Assembly: GCA_021613535.1 (NCBI GenBank)
Contig: CP075493.1
Span: forward strand, 3,596,001 to 3,660,000
DNA length: 64,000 nucleotides
DNA from: Adineta vaga
Lineage: Eukaryota > Rotifera
Reading direction: 5' to 3'
Shown here: positions 38,728 through 48,861 of the stretch, one piece after another
Layout of the letters: each line of letters starts with the position of its first letter
How positions within the stretch are numbered: position 1 is the first letter of the stretch
Translations under genes and position numbers: made by a program
Notes under the pieces: generated by a model
Database searches by the model: none
Told to the model about the DNA's origin: nothing
What the model saw: only the letters and a program-made list of their open reading frames with translations

Positions 38728-39681
38728 ATGGCTAAATATAGAAATCAATTACCTCAACTTTCCGGTGGATTTTTCATCATTAGTGGTGGCTTAGAAACGT
38801 ACTTAGTTCATCAGAAAGGCATGAACCTTCCCTACTTTGCTGCAATCTGTGCAATGAAAGATCAATCAGGATGTAAATTCATCAAAGATTATCTATCTAC
38901 GTTCGTTCTTTTAGCACAAAAATACGGTGTTGGTGTTATTTTGCAATCACCAACATGGCGTGCCAGTCCTGATTGGCTTAAAAAACTAGGCTATTCTGAT
39001 CAAGATCTTCTCAGCATCAATCGTCAGGCTGTTGATTTACTTGTTGATATTCGTGAGAAGCATGAGACAGTAAACTCTCCAATTATTATCAATGGAGGTA
39101 TTGGTCCACGTGGAGATGGTTATAATTCTACGATCGTCATGTCACCTGATGAAGCACAAACATATCATTCAGCACAAATCAATGCTCTTAGTCAAACTAA
39201 AGCAGATCTAATAACTGCTTTCACGTTAAACTATTCCGAAGAAGCCATCGGAATTGCACGTGCAGCTAAAGCAGCTAGCATGCCTATTGTTATTTCATTT
39301 ACAGTCGAAACCAATGGACAATTACCAAATGGACAATCATTAAAAGAAGCTATCGAACTGGTAGATAATGCGACTGAGAAAACTCCCATTTATTATATGA
39401 TCAATTGTGCACATACGAGTGCATTTGAACAGCTCTTAAATCCAGAAGAAGCATGGGTACAACGAATCCGTGGATTCAAGGGTAATGCATCAAAAAAGAG
39501 TCATGCAGAACTGAATGATAGTAAAGAACTCGATGATGGTGATCCAGTAGAATTTGGGCAATGTAATCTTGCACTATTGAACAAGCTCAAAAATGTGAAC
39601 ATACTTGGTGGATGTTGTGGAACAGATATACGTCATGTCGAAGAAACATGCAAAGCATGTTGTAAAAGCAGACAATCATAA
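38728..39681 (+). CDS. Homocysteine S-methyltransferase (intronless, HGT candidate)
   Basis: Zn-dependent methyltransferase that transfers a methyl group (usually from S-methylmethionine or SAM) to homocysteine, making methionine. 317 residues, a complete single-domain TIM barrel: FFIISGGLETYLVHQKGMNL near the start (family DGG.ET), INGGIGPRGDGYN, AFTLNYSEEAIGIARAAKAA, and the zinc ligands Cys227 in MINCAHTSAF and Cys296/Cys297 in LGGCCGTDIRHVE. It has no intron, unlike most neighbours, and its closest relatives in my knowledge are bacterial/plant/fungal HMTs rather than animal BHMT. Horizontal origin is an inference. An AACAG acceptor ends 4 nt before the ATG, 245 bp downstream of EMC4. Confidence 0.9.
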   Translation: MAKYRNQLPQLSGGFFIISGGLETYLVHQKGMNLPYFAAICAMKDQSGCKFIKDYLSTFVLLAQKYGVGVILQSPTWRASPDWLKKLGYSDQDLLSINRQAVDLLVDIREKHETVNSPIIINGGIGPRGDGYNSTIVMSPDEAQTYHSAQINALSQTKADLITAFTLNYSEEAIGIARAAKAASMPIVISFTVETNGQLPNGQSLKEAIELVDNATEKTPIYYMINCAHTSAFEQLLNPEEAWVQRIRGFKGNASKKSHAELNDSKELDDGDPVEFGQCNLALLNKLKNVNILGGCCGTDIRHVEETCKACCKSRQS

Positions 39682-39955
39682 GAACTGATTATTGTATTTC
39701 GAGATAGTTGACGTTCTATCTTACAAAATAAAATGGTATTGACGATCATGCACTTATATGTTTCAGAAGGGTAGATAATCGTCCTGTTCTAGGAAAAAAT
39801 CTGCAGATGAAACCCTCGATAACAAAGCTTATTTGTAATTTCCAGTCTACTGATGATACAATATTTCGAAGTAAACTTTTTCTGTCTATTTATACGTCAT
39901 CAATTGTTAGCAAAAGTTCTGACAAGAAGCATGATTGAAAAATCAAATTAGACAG

Positions 39956-40582
39956 CTAACAATTGCTTGTACTATAAAGATAATTGTGATCATATGATGT
40001 TTGACAAAAACAGTCAACTCCTCGAGACTTCTTTGAACTAGAAGATTTTCTTTTGGTTTGATATCGTCGTGATGATCTCTTCCCATAATGGTCGTCCGAT
40101 AATAAAGATTCTGACGAGCATGATGCATAATAACGATGACATTTATAAGCTGGATTTTGATTTCGATGATCAATTCTAATTTTTCGTCGCTTCGAAAATG
40201 AATCGAATCGTTTTTCTAAATATCGCAATTCATCCTTTTTACATAAGTAACAATAAGATTTACCATGTAATCGAGGATTCCATAGAATAATTGGTGCTCG
40301 ATTACAATTCGTTGGTCGTTGAGATGAATGCATAGTATATCGATGATTGAAACCAGAAATGTTGGATTCAAGTGTACGCATGGAAGGTGGTATTGGCACA
40401 TCATTAGTTTGATTGTAACGATGTGAATGTCTGTGTTGCTTTTGATCACCATCTCCTCCTGATGTTCGCTTCGATTGTCGATTCATCCTAGTTGTTTTTT
40501 TAATAATTTCAGATATTTTCAACAGAGCATCAATAATCGCTTTTTCGGTTTGATATCGATCTGTTGAATTGATTTTTCTCAT
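39956..40582 (-). CDS. Hypothetical basic protein
   Basis: Single-exon ORF starting at MRKINSTDRYQTEKAIID, about 208 residues, converging with the methyltransferase gene. It is rich in Arg, Lys, Ser, His and Tyr, with scattered Cys (YCYLCKKDELRYLEKR, YASCSSES, CFCQTSYDHNY) but no clear zinc-finger spacing. The N-terminal 30 residues could form a helix (AIIDALLKISEIIKK). Not recognised. The coding bias (few stops over 620 bp, Ser/Arg clusters) supports a real gene; introns may be missed. Confidence 0.5.
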   Translation of the reverse strand: MRKINSTDRYQTEKAIIDALLKISEIIKKTTRMNRQSKRTSGGDGDQKQHRHSHRYNQTNDVPIPPSMRTLESNISGFNHRYTMHSSQRPTNCNRAPIILWNPRLHGKSYCYLCKKDELRYLEKRFDSFSKRRKIRIDHRNQNPAYKCHRYYASCSSESLLSDDHYGKRSSRRYQTKRKSSSSKKSRGVDCFCQTSYDHNYLYSTSNC

Positions 40583-40742
40583 TGATAGTACCAAAAAAAG
40601 GCAATAGAAAATAGTATGAAGAAGAAAAACGATGATTCACAATGCGCCAAACAACAAAACTAAAGAAAATGACTTTTTTAGAAATCGATATTATTTTATT
40701 AAAACATATATCTAATGTATGTTATATTTGATAACAAATGGA

Positions 40743-40989
40743 TCATATGTTATCGCACAATTCATTATGATAAACGACTATTTGACCCGATGATGGATGC
40801 AACAGAGTAGATTGATACTGTTGCCGTTGTTTTCTATTCATCGCTAGAAAAATAAATTTCAAAAAATGGAATTGGATGTGATTGACGTACAAAACTTGTT
40901 TCAAGTATAATTCGTTGTTCACAAGTATAAACATGACGAGCTAGAGGAGGAGAGGACATTTTTGTACATGAAAAACACATCGCAATCAT
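40743..40989 (-). CDS. Small hypothetical protein, tentative two-exon model
   Basis: Exons about 40989-40887 and 40843-40743 join in phase through a 43-nt intron. They give MIAMCFSCTKMSSPPLARHV, YTCEQRIILETSFVPMNRKQ and a C-terminus with HPSSGQIVVYHNELC. A His6 run encoded just upstream (CAT repeats at about 41,005-41,025) is in frame but lacks an ATG in front of it. Function unknown. The intron is at the short end for this locus, so the model is tentative. Confidence 0.35.
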
Positions 40990-41215
40990 AATGAAAATAT
41001 CTGTATGATGATGATGATGATGACGAAATAAGCTCAACGGATTAAGTAATTTATCAATAGAAAAAAATGATTATCTATGAATGTATGAAACGGTATATGC
41101 GGTAGTTGAGCTTTGATTCAAAAAATGTAACATGAAAATCAATAGAATTTCTTTTTCATTTATTCAAACAAACTTATACTTTATGAAAGAAAAGAAAAAA
41201 AATCATCGAGTTCAT

Positions 41216-42777
41216 CTATACACATGAATTGATTGTATTATTCCAAACAGTTCCATTTGCACAATCACAATTATTCGGCGTTGGATTATTCCAAACCATA
41301 TTTCCAGGACATATACAATGTCCTAAATGACACACAAGATTACTTGAACAAGCGTATTGACCTGGACATGTCCCATTGAATGAATGTCGAATAATACATC
41401 GTTGTCCATCCCAAAAATTGCCTGCTTGACAATCACATATGTATGCATACGACGTAACATAACAATCACAACCAGTACTAACACTTGGACATGAAAGATT
41501 CACCGTTGTATTACATTGGAAATCATACTGACAAGAAATTGAATATGTTTTCTATTGAAAAGACAATAAAGATAGTGTAAAGTATCATGTTTTTCAAAAA
41601 ATAACCTTTTGTTCACACCAAAATGTCGTAATATTATCCCAATAACTATAAAAATCACATACACAAATACCCGATTGACATGAAAGACCTCGTAGAGGAT
41701 CACATGGTTTCGTTAGATTACATGATTCTCCTCCAAGAGCTTCTATAGAAATAGACCAGCTGTTACGAAATGAAATCTATTCATAAATGAAATTTACTCT
41801 GTGCACAGGTTACTCCATCCCAGTATGTTGTTGAATCACAAACACATCGGGCAGCTTATAGACGAACAAGGGGAAAAAAGACAAAACTTTATTGATTATT
41901 TCCATGAAAAAATATCTAGTCTTACTTCCTGCAACATTTGCACATGAGAGACCTAACCAATCTTGACAATCATATTTACTCTTACATGGACTATTGTATG
42001 TTAATCGAGGAACACAATTACCATGATTTACACCACCAGATGTATCCAAATAAGTGGTATTGTCACATGTACAAATATCTTGACCAGTTGTATATTTTTG
42101 ATTTACCGTAGTAAGACATGTTAATGTTGGTCGGCATGGTATAGTATTACAAGGATCACCGAAATAACCATCGCCTTGACAAGTAAGACCAGTCCATGTT
42201 TCAAATAGTCCACATGAACAATTTTGAGCTGTTGTATTCCATTTAAAATTACCTATACATATACATTTACCAGCTGGACACCAAAGCATACGTGTTGCAT
42301 CACATGACCGAGAATTCATATAACATTCTTCATTATAAAGTAAAAATGGTTGAGTTATTACTTTCGGTAAAGATATCCAATAAGCTAGGCCGCCTGAAAA
42401 GCAAGATTTTATGATTAACAATATATATTCAAACTTTAGAGTCTCATGCACTGTTACTTACCAATGCCTGCAGCTAATGCTACTAGAATGGTACCCAATG
42501 CCAATGCTATTTGCCATCTTCGAGTTAAACATTTCTTTTTACTTGCTAATTCTGATCGTCGTGCTTTTCTTAATAATTGTTCATTAATAAATTCGACTTG
42601 CATAACTGTTTGTTCTTCAACTCCACCATCTTTTTCCAAGAGTTGTGGAAATCGAATATCTTTTGTAGATATATCAGATGTTTCTCGTAAAAATCGATTA
42701 GTACTCGATTTACCATCGACATAGTTTGGAGATATTAAACGTTGATGAGAAAATGTTGAAATTAGTGATCCACTCAT
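41216..42777 (-). CDS. Type II membrane protein with cysteine-rich (EB/EGF-like) ectodomain
   Basis: Starts MSGSLISTFSHQRLISPN. A cytoplasmic part of about 85 residues leads to a single membrane anchor (RRWQIALALGTILVALAAGI) split by the first intron (donor at 42461). The ectodomain is spread over several exons (42393-41926, then short exons near 41,850, 41,740 and 41,640, and 41216-41550). It has at least five Cys-rich modules with repeated patterns such as CDCANGTVWNN, CICPGNMVWNN, CTCDNTTYLD, CDSTTYWDG and CDFYSYWDN, each ending in an aromatic-Trp-Asp/Asn motif. Several N-glycosylation sequons lie within them (for example NTT, NGT). The modules resemble EB or EGF-like repeats. Secreted/cell-surface role inferred. 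Family not recognised. Confidence 0.65.
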
Positions 42778-43420
42778 GTTTTTCAAGTTATTCGAATATA
42801 CATTAGTCGATAAAAATCAAATCAGTTCAGCATACACTTCTATGTTTTGTTTTCTTTTTATTTATTTCTCTTAATAATTGTAAACTATGTTTGATCAATC
42901 GTTAACAATAATTTGAAGAAAAATATGGCAACGCCTTTATGACATTTCGTATGTTTAATATGATGATGACATATAAACGACATATGTCGATTTTTTTTGA
43001 CAAATAAAGAAAGATTACTTCTTTTATTTGCCAATACATTAACTTCAATTAGACTTTGGTTGTATATCTATCTTCATAAGAAATAGAAATTAGGGTGAGG
43101 ACGAGTTTGTAAGTTGTATAAAAACATCGGTATGAATGTCATCAAATTTTCATTTTATCAATGTGTTGTTGAAGTTGTACAAAAGACATTATCGATATAG
43201 CATCTTCATCTTCAATGGTATAAGAATAACTTTGACAAAAACATTCGCAATTTATCGTTGTTTCTTTGTTTATTAATGAAACAAATAATACAACAACAAT
43301 ACACAAACTGTTTTACACTTCAAATAAACAAATAGCATAGAAAATAAATCGGAAAAAATCAACTGTACAAATGTGTGTGATAAATCATAACAATGAGAAT
43401 TACAAAAAGATAGATATGAC
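42778..43420. other. Intergenic region
   Basis: 5' flank of the cysteine-rich gene and 3' flank of the QRICH1/ZMYM-like gene. AT-rich, no exon recognised. Confidence 0.4.
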
Positions 43421-46400
43421 CTAGTTAGAATCTGCAGATGCTGAATTCGTTTGAACAGGTTTGGTTTGATTGTAATAATCAGGCAAAAGTTTAAGACGAT
43501 TCAAAATTTGATCAAGTATTATTGATGATAATGGTTCAATAGAAAACCAAAGTGAATCCTCGAGAACTTGTCGAGGTTGTGGATTTAAATAGAAAACATC
43601 AGCTGTACCACGTATTTGTTCAGGACTAAAAGATAAATCTAGTTTTTTAAAATCGAATTTTCAAGAAAAATAATTTACCATTTTGAAACGTAAAAATCAT
43701 ATTGTTTTATTGGACAACGAACTGGATCATTGATGTGTTCCATAATTTCATAAACAGTTGGAGAATCTGCCAAAGATTTTAAATCTTCATGTTTCAAAAA
43801 GAGAGAAGAAATTAGAATACAGATTTATTTTTATCAGAAAAAAATGTAATAAATATACCAGGATTATAAGCATAAAATCTCAGATAATTGATTTGTTGCC
43901 CTTGTGGTAAACTCGTCGAAAGACGTCCCCATTGTGAATATTTACCAAAATTTGCAAAGGATATCGTTAAATGTGATTCAATCGTTTTCAAATTAAAACA
44001 TTTAGTATTTGTATAGATCAGTGTGGTTAACACTGACCATGGTGTTAGTGTACCTAATTGATGGACATCATATAACAAATCTTCGTCAATCAATGAAACA
44101 TAATTATTTGCTAAAAATAGAACAATTCAGATGATTATCATAAGTTCAGAATCGAATAAAACTTACAACTAGTGGAAAGACGTGGTGAGTGATTTAAAAG
44201 AATTTTATTTAATGTTGAATTAAATTCTGCATAACGTGGATTGAATAGATCGATTTGACGATTATTGAAGTTTAAATAAAATTGTATACCTAAGAAACGG
44301 GTTAAAAGTTAATGAAGATTTTTAATCAATAAGTTGTAAAATATACCTAAACAAAGGTAGAATATACTTTCTGGTAAATATTCATGACCTGTTGGACGTC
44401 GAACTTCAGTAATGAATATGCTCATAACATGTTGTAATTCATCTGCATTCGTATATGTAAGTAAATCTGATTTAATCAACTGTTCAGGTGTTGTAATGGA
44501 AAGTGATGGAGATAGAATAGATCCATTACGTTGTGCACACCATTGTTGAAAAGCTTCAACACCATAAGTCCATTTAAGTCGATATTCAGCATCCGGTAAC
44601 ATTCGAAGAAGCTATATATAGAAATGGAAGATTTCTATCAATAGAAAGTGTTCTTTTATATATGTACTTTTTGAACTTCAGGATCATTTGATGTTATTGG
44701 ATCGATGTAATGTGCTTCTAAATCCAATTCAGGTAAATTTGCCATCATTTGAACTATTCTCAAATAACAATCTAATGAAAACAAAACAAAACAAAACAGA
44801 AGCTGTATCTGTATATGTAGTAGAAGAGATGAACAAACCATCGCCAGTGATATCCATCGTCATTATCGATTCATTCATATGATTTAATGTTGTCTGTTGT
44901 GGTTGATTTTCTGCTCGTACAAGACTTTCTGCATGTAAAACAAGTGCTGCTTCGAATGGGTCATCTGGTAAGAGATCACGTTGACTCTAAAATCAGATTT
45001 AAGTTTCAATACGATAGAAATGATCGATTCGAAGTCGACTTACTTGAAGATATTCTCGAATACTTTTATAAGCTTTTTTTGACACTGGTATCATAATTGG
45101 TACGAAAACAGGTACAGGAATAGGGACTGCAGTTGGTTTGAATAATCGATAACTTGGTGTTGGTGACGGAAGATAGATTGGTACAGGTAATGTGAGAAGA
45201 GGTACATCGGGAATCATATGTTCTATTTCTAAATCAGACAACTACATGTGAGATCATGTTGATTTGACACAAAAGAATCAAACCTGTTTGTGTAGCCACA
45301 GTACATCGTGTTGGTTTAGCTTCGACTTCTCGTTCAAATACTAATGGTTTACACATAGTCATTTTATTTCTCATTATGGATGGATTTGCAATTTGTTGTG
45401 GCATAATCAGTGGTACATGGGATTTGACATGATACAGCTCATCATCTGGCCAACGTGGTTCTTTCTTATTTTGAACTGTTGTTGCACGTAATTCAGCAAC
45501 TGTACGTGGTTTTCTACTTGCTCCAGCTAATGTTATGGAAGACGTAGTCGATGAAGCTTGTGATTGTTGTGATAGACGTGGATAATCCATCAAACGATAC
45601 GGTATATCATCTTCATCATCATCTACTTTATGTAAAGGCATTGATGACGGTGTTGGAGTTAATGGATTTCCATGTTCATCACGATCTAGTAAGGGGAATG
45701 TAACAAAATCAGCATCTTGCTTTGGTTTTGGAACACGTGCTGAACGTCGTGTTGGACCGAGATTATCATTACTATTTATGGAATAGGATAATGGAGATGA
45801 ATCAAGATCAGAATCAATTTCATCACCGGAGGAATGACGACGAGAACGATTTCTAGATATTAAAAAAAGGAGATATTGAAAATGAAATAGTCCTTTATAA
45901 TATTTACGGAAACCAAGAGAGTGGCCGCCGTTGAGAAGATTGATGTTGATGTCCGATTGTTGATGGAGTTGTTGTTTGTTGATGTTTATTTGGCATGAGT
46001 CCAATACGATCGTGATATTGTCCTTGTCCAATTGTAGGTGGTATCGATGATGTAGGTCGTCCGAAAAACATTCGATCATCATTTACCAATTGTTCTTGCA
46101 TAGGCTTGCGAATTTTTGATCCACTATTTGATAGTATTGTTGATTTGACAGCCGTACCGGGTCGACCACTACTAACAACAGATGCGTTACCGTATGTATT
46201 TGTAGTACGAGTATGGCGTGTATTTAATGAAGCAATATGAGAATTTGACTGAGTATCATTGGCAGCTTGTTGATGATACTTTTGCTCCATTGCAAGTGGT
46301 ACAATATTATCAAGTGGATTTTGAATCAATGATTTTAGTTCTTGAAGAAGAATTGCTGATGATGATTGAGATGCAGATATGTTAGAAGAACTTGATGATG

Positions 46401-46882
46401 TTTCCATAGGAGTAGGAATAGTTAATAATTCGATAGTTTGACCGACGCTAGGTATATCTTGAGAAAATCAGAGAAAGAGATAAGTCTATTGCGCTATAGA
46501 TCGATGACAAAAAATCATCATAATATTTTGAATAAGTAGGTATCTATTCTAACGTTATCTCACTGTGTATTATATTACTTACATGCTTTTCCTGTTTTGT
46601 TCAGTTCTTCAAGAAATTCATGCATTTCTGGTTCTGTCATTGAACTAAGAACTGCTTGTAGTGATGCATCATCAACAACATTTATTTGTTGTTCTTTTAC
46701 TGATGTATTCATTGTCATCGCTTCATTTAATGAAGTTGATGGTTCTGTATTTTTTCCTGTTGGAACTAAATAACATGATTCATTCTACTAAAAGATAATA
46801 TCATCACATAGTTCATACGTTTAGTTTGTTCTTCATTTGAAATCTTTGTAGTTATTGTGCTTTCTGTTATGTCTTCGGCCAT
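43421..46882 (-). CDS. QRICH1/ZMYM-type protein with C-terminal DUF3504-like domain
   Basis: Multi-exon gene starting MAEDITESTITTKISN. Exon joins were followed through, but not every boundary was summed. The N-terminal 400 or so residues are low-complexity, Ser/Thr/Gln-rich and basic; a Pro-rich stretch follows (VPIYLPSPTPSYRLFKPTAV). The C-terminal third is the domain shared by QRICH1 and ZMYM2/3/4: RLKWTYGVEAFQQWCAQRNG, ITEVRRPTGHEYLPESIFYL, CLGIQFYLNFNNRQIDLFNP, HQLGTLTPWSVLTTLIYTNT and ESHLTISFANFGKYSQWGR. The recombinase-derived fold is used in transcription/chromatin proteins. I found no MYM zinc fingers, so QRICH1-like is the better analogy, without its CARD. The gene is last in a tight minus-strand run, 163 bp after SSU72. 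Confidence 0.75.
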
Positions 46883-47045
46883 ATCTTCAACAAAAGTATA
46901 CAGAGATATATATATATAAAAAGAAAAAAAAACATTTTCTCAACAAATTATTTTCATAAAGATGAAAAAAAACACCATAACACAGAAATATATCACAAAA
47001 TTTCTTTTTTTATCGTGAATACTCTAACACAGAACAAAAAAATGA

Positions 47046-47853
47046 CTAGTAGAACGAAACAGCATGTAATACAATTCGTTTAGTTTTCTCTTCAAATTCT
47101 GAGAGTATATCATCAATTGCATTGTCTAAATCATTTGTTGATTCCAACTAAAAACAAACGATTTTGAAAATTAGTTGTTTCATTCTCAAGATGTTTTCTT
47201 TTCTTTTACCTTTTGTGCTAATTCACAAAGCATAAATGCACCAAGTGTTGCATCTTCTGGATTATCAATGACATCAATGTTAATAATATGAACAATTTCA
47301 TTCGTTCGTTTTTCTCGATTTTCTAAATCTAAAAGACATCAAAACATCATTTCTTGTTTTCTCATAAATTATATATACATTGTAATATTTACCTTCAAGA
47401 ACTTGATCAAATATTCGTTCTTCAACAGTAAATATCACATCAAAACGTTCACGACTATCTTGAAAACGTTCAGGCTTTTCTTTTATTCGACGATTTCGAT
47501 CCAGCATATGAAGGACACCATTTTGTGTATAACTTCAATAAACTTTAAACTTCACTTTTATAGATACAACAAAAACGATTATACATACAAATTCGTATCT
47601 TTATTATATAAATCTTTGTACATAAATTCATATGGAGTATCAAATGTGTAGACATTAGGTTTTTCAAGAGATGTTCCAGGTAGTTTGACTTGTTGACCTG
47701 AACCGTATGATTTGACTAGAAGACCACGTTTACTAAACTTATTGACATGTTAACATCGATATCAAACAGAGGATATTCATACCTCATGAAGTTATGTGCT
47801 TCCATACTACGATTTTGATTTGAAGAACAAACAACAGCGAAACGATATGGCAT
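47046..47853 (-). CDS. SSU72: RNA polymerase II CTD phosphatase SSU72 (apparent 1-nt frameshift)
   Basis: Ser5-P CTD phosphatase of the cleavage/polyadenylation machinery. Five exons (47853-47783, 47732-47589, 47532-47393, 47329-47210, 47147-47046). The catalytic CX5R loop is in VVCSSNQNRSMEAHNFMSKR. LLVKSYGSGQQVKLPG, YTQNGVLHMLDRNRRIKEKP and DATLGAFMLCELAQK match animal SSU72, and the end FY matches. The exon lengths sum to 577 nt, one too many. In exon 4 the triple T at 47280-47282 (AAA on the coding strand) shifts the frame where the family has IINIDVIDN. Removing one base restores the full family alignment. A homopolymer sequencing error is the simplest explanation. Acceptor TTTTTAG (47864-47863) lies 9 nt before the start. 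Confidence 0.92.
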
Positions 47854-47976
47854 TATTCAGATCTAAAAATAATAAACTAAGTTTAGGACATTGAAAAAAA
47901 ACAAAATGATCAACAAGAGTATAAAAGCTGGAATAAAAAATATTTTCGAAGGTTAAAAAAAAAGACTTCGCTTTTA

Positions 47977-48710
47977 TCAATTCTTTTTTATACCAATTAC
48001 ACCACAAGCCACTCGACCACCTGCATTGCCTGTTTTTTTCGAATCGGCTGAATTTCCACGACCTAAATCATCTTCTTTTTCATGAACAACAATTGAACGG
48101 CCAATAATTGATCGTGGACCAGTTAATTTAATGACTGAATCTTTAAAATTAAATTTAGCGACATTACCGGAACCACCAGTAATATTTCCTACAAATTCAA
48201 AGTCAAGAAATTTCAATCATACGAAGTATACACTCATTACCAAGATCGCCAACATGACGAAGTTGATCTTGTGGACCGGCATGTTCATTATTGTCTGGAT
48301 TGTAATGAGCACCTAGATTAACATTAGAATTGAGTATGATATACAAAAAGACTTCTCTCTATGTGCGACAAGCAATACATTCTATCCTAGTTTTCATTAT
48401 CACTTTTCGTAAGTATCAAAATCATTTACTCAAAATTTTCGTTTCACTTCCAATTATTACCAGCAGAAGTACATCCATTTGTAGTATCACCAAATTCATG
48501 TATATGAAATCCACGTTTTTGTTTATCTGGTATATTTTTAATTTCACCACTAACAGTGACTACTCCATCAGTTGTTTCAACAAAATCAACATGACCATAG
48601 ACTTGTCCACTACTTGGATCAGCCAGTACAGCAACTGCATGAACACCTGGTGTTCCCAATACAGGTACATTCTTAACTGTATCGGTCATTTTTTGTGTAA
48701 TACCACCCAT
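47977..48710 (-). CDS. SOD1: Copper/zinc superoxide dismutase
   Basis: Converts superoxide to hydrogen peroxide and oxygen. Three exons (48710-48461, 48312-48241, 48188-47977) sum to 177 codons plus stop, slightly longer than the usual 153 because of an N-terminal extension ([20 protein letters not shown]). The fold is typical: [20 protein letters not shown], Cu-binding [19 protein letters not shown], Zn loop [40 protein letters not shown] (last Cu His and the electrostatic-loop motif) and [14 protein letters not shown]. No signal peptide is evident, so cytosolic. It lies 151 bp after the UTP4 stop and 123 bp before the SSU72 start, same strand, with an acceptor 29 nt before the ATG. Confidence 0.96.
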
Positions 48711-48861
48711 GTCTTATTTATCTTTTATTTTCTTTTAATCTAAAAACACAATGAGAAAAAAAGAACACAAATCAGTATCTCAATGTTTTTTTAGGAAAAA
48801 GAAAACAAAAACAAAACAAAACAACTGAAACAAAGAAAGAAATCTCGTTTTAATTTCTTCA

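Noticed and set aside
40998-41030. His6-encoding CAT repeat as a tag or metal-binding leader
   Set aside because: The ORF has no ATG upstream of the run; it is probably a trinucleotide repeat in the 5' flank of a small gene.
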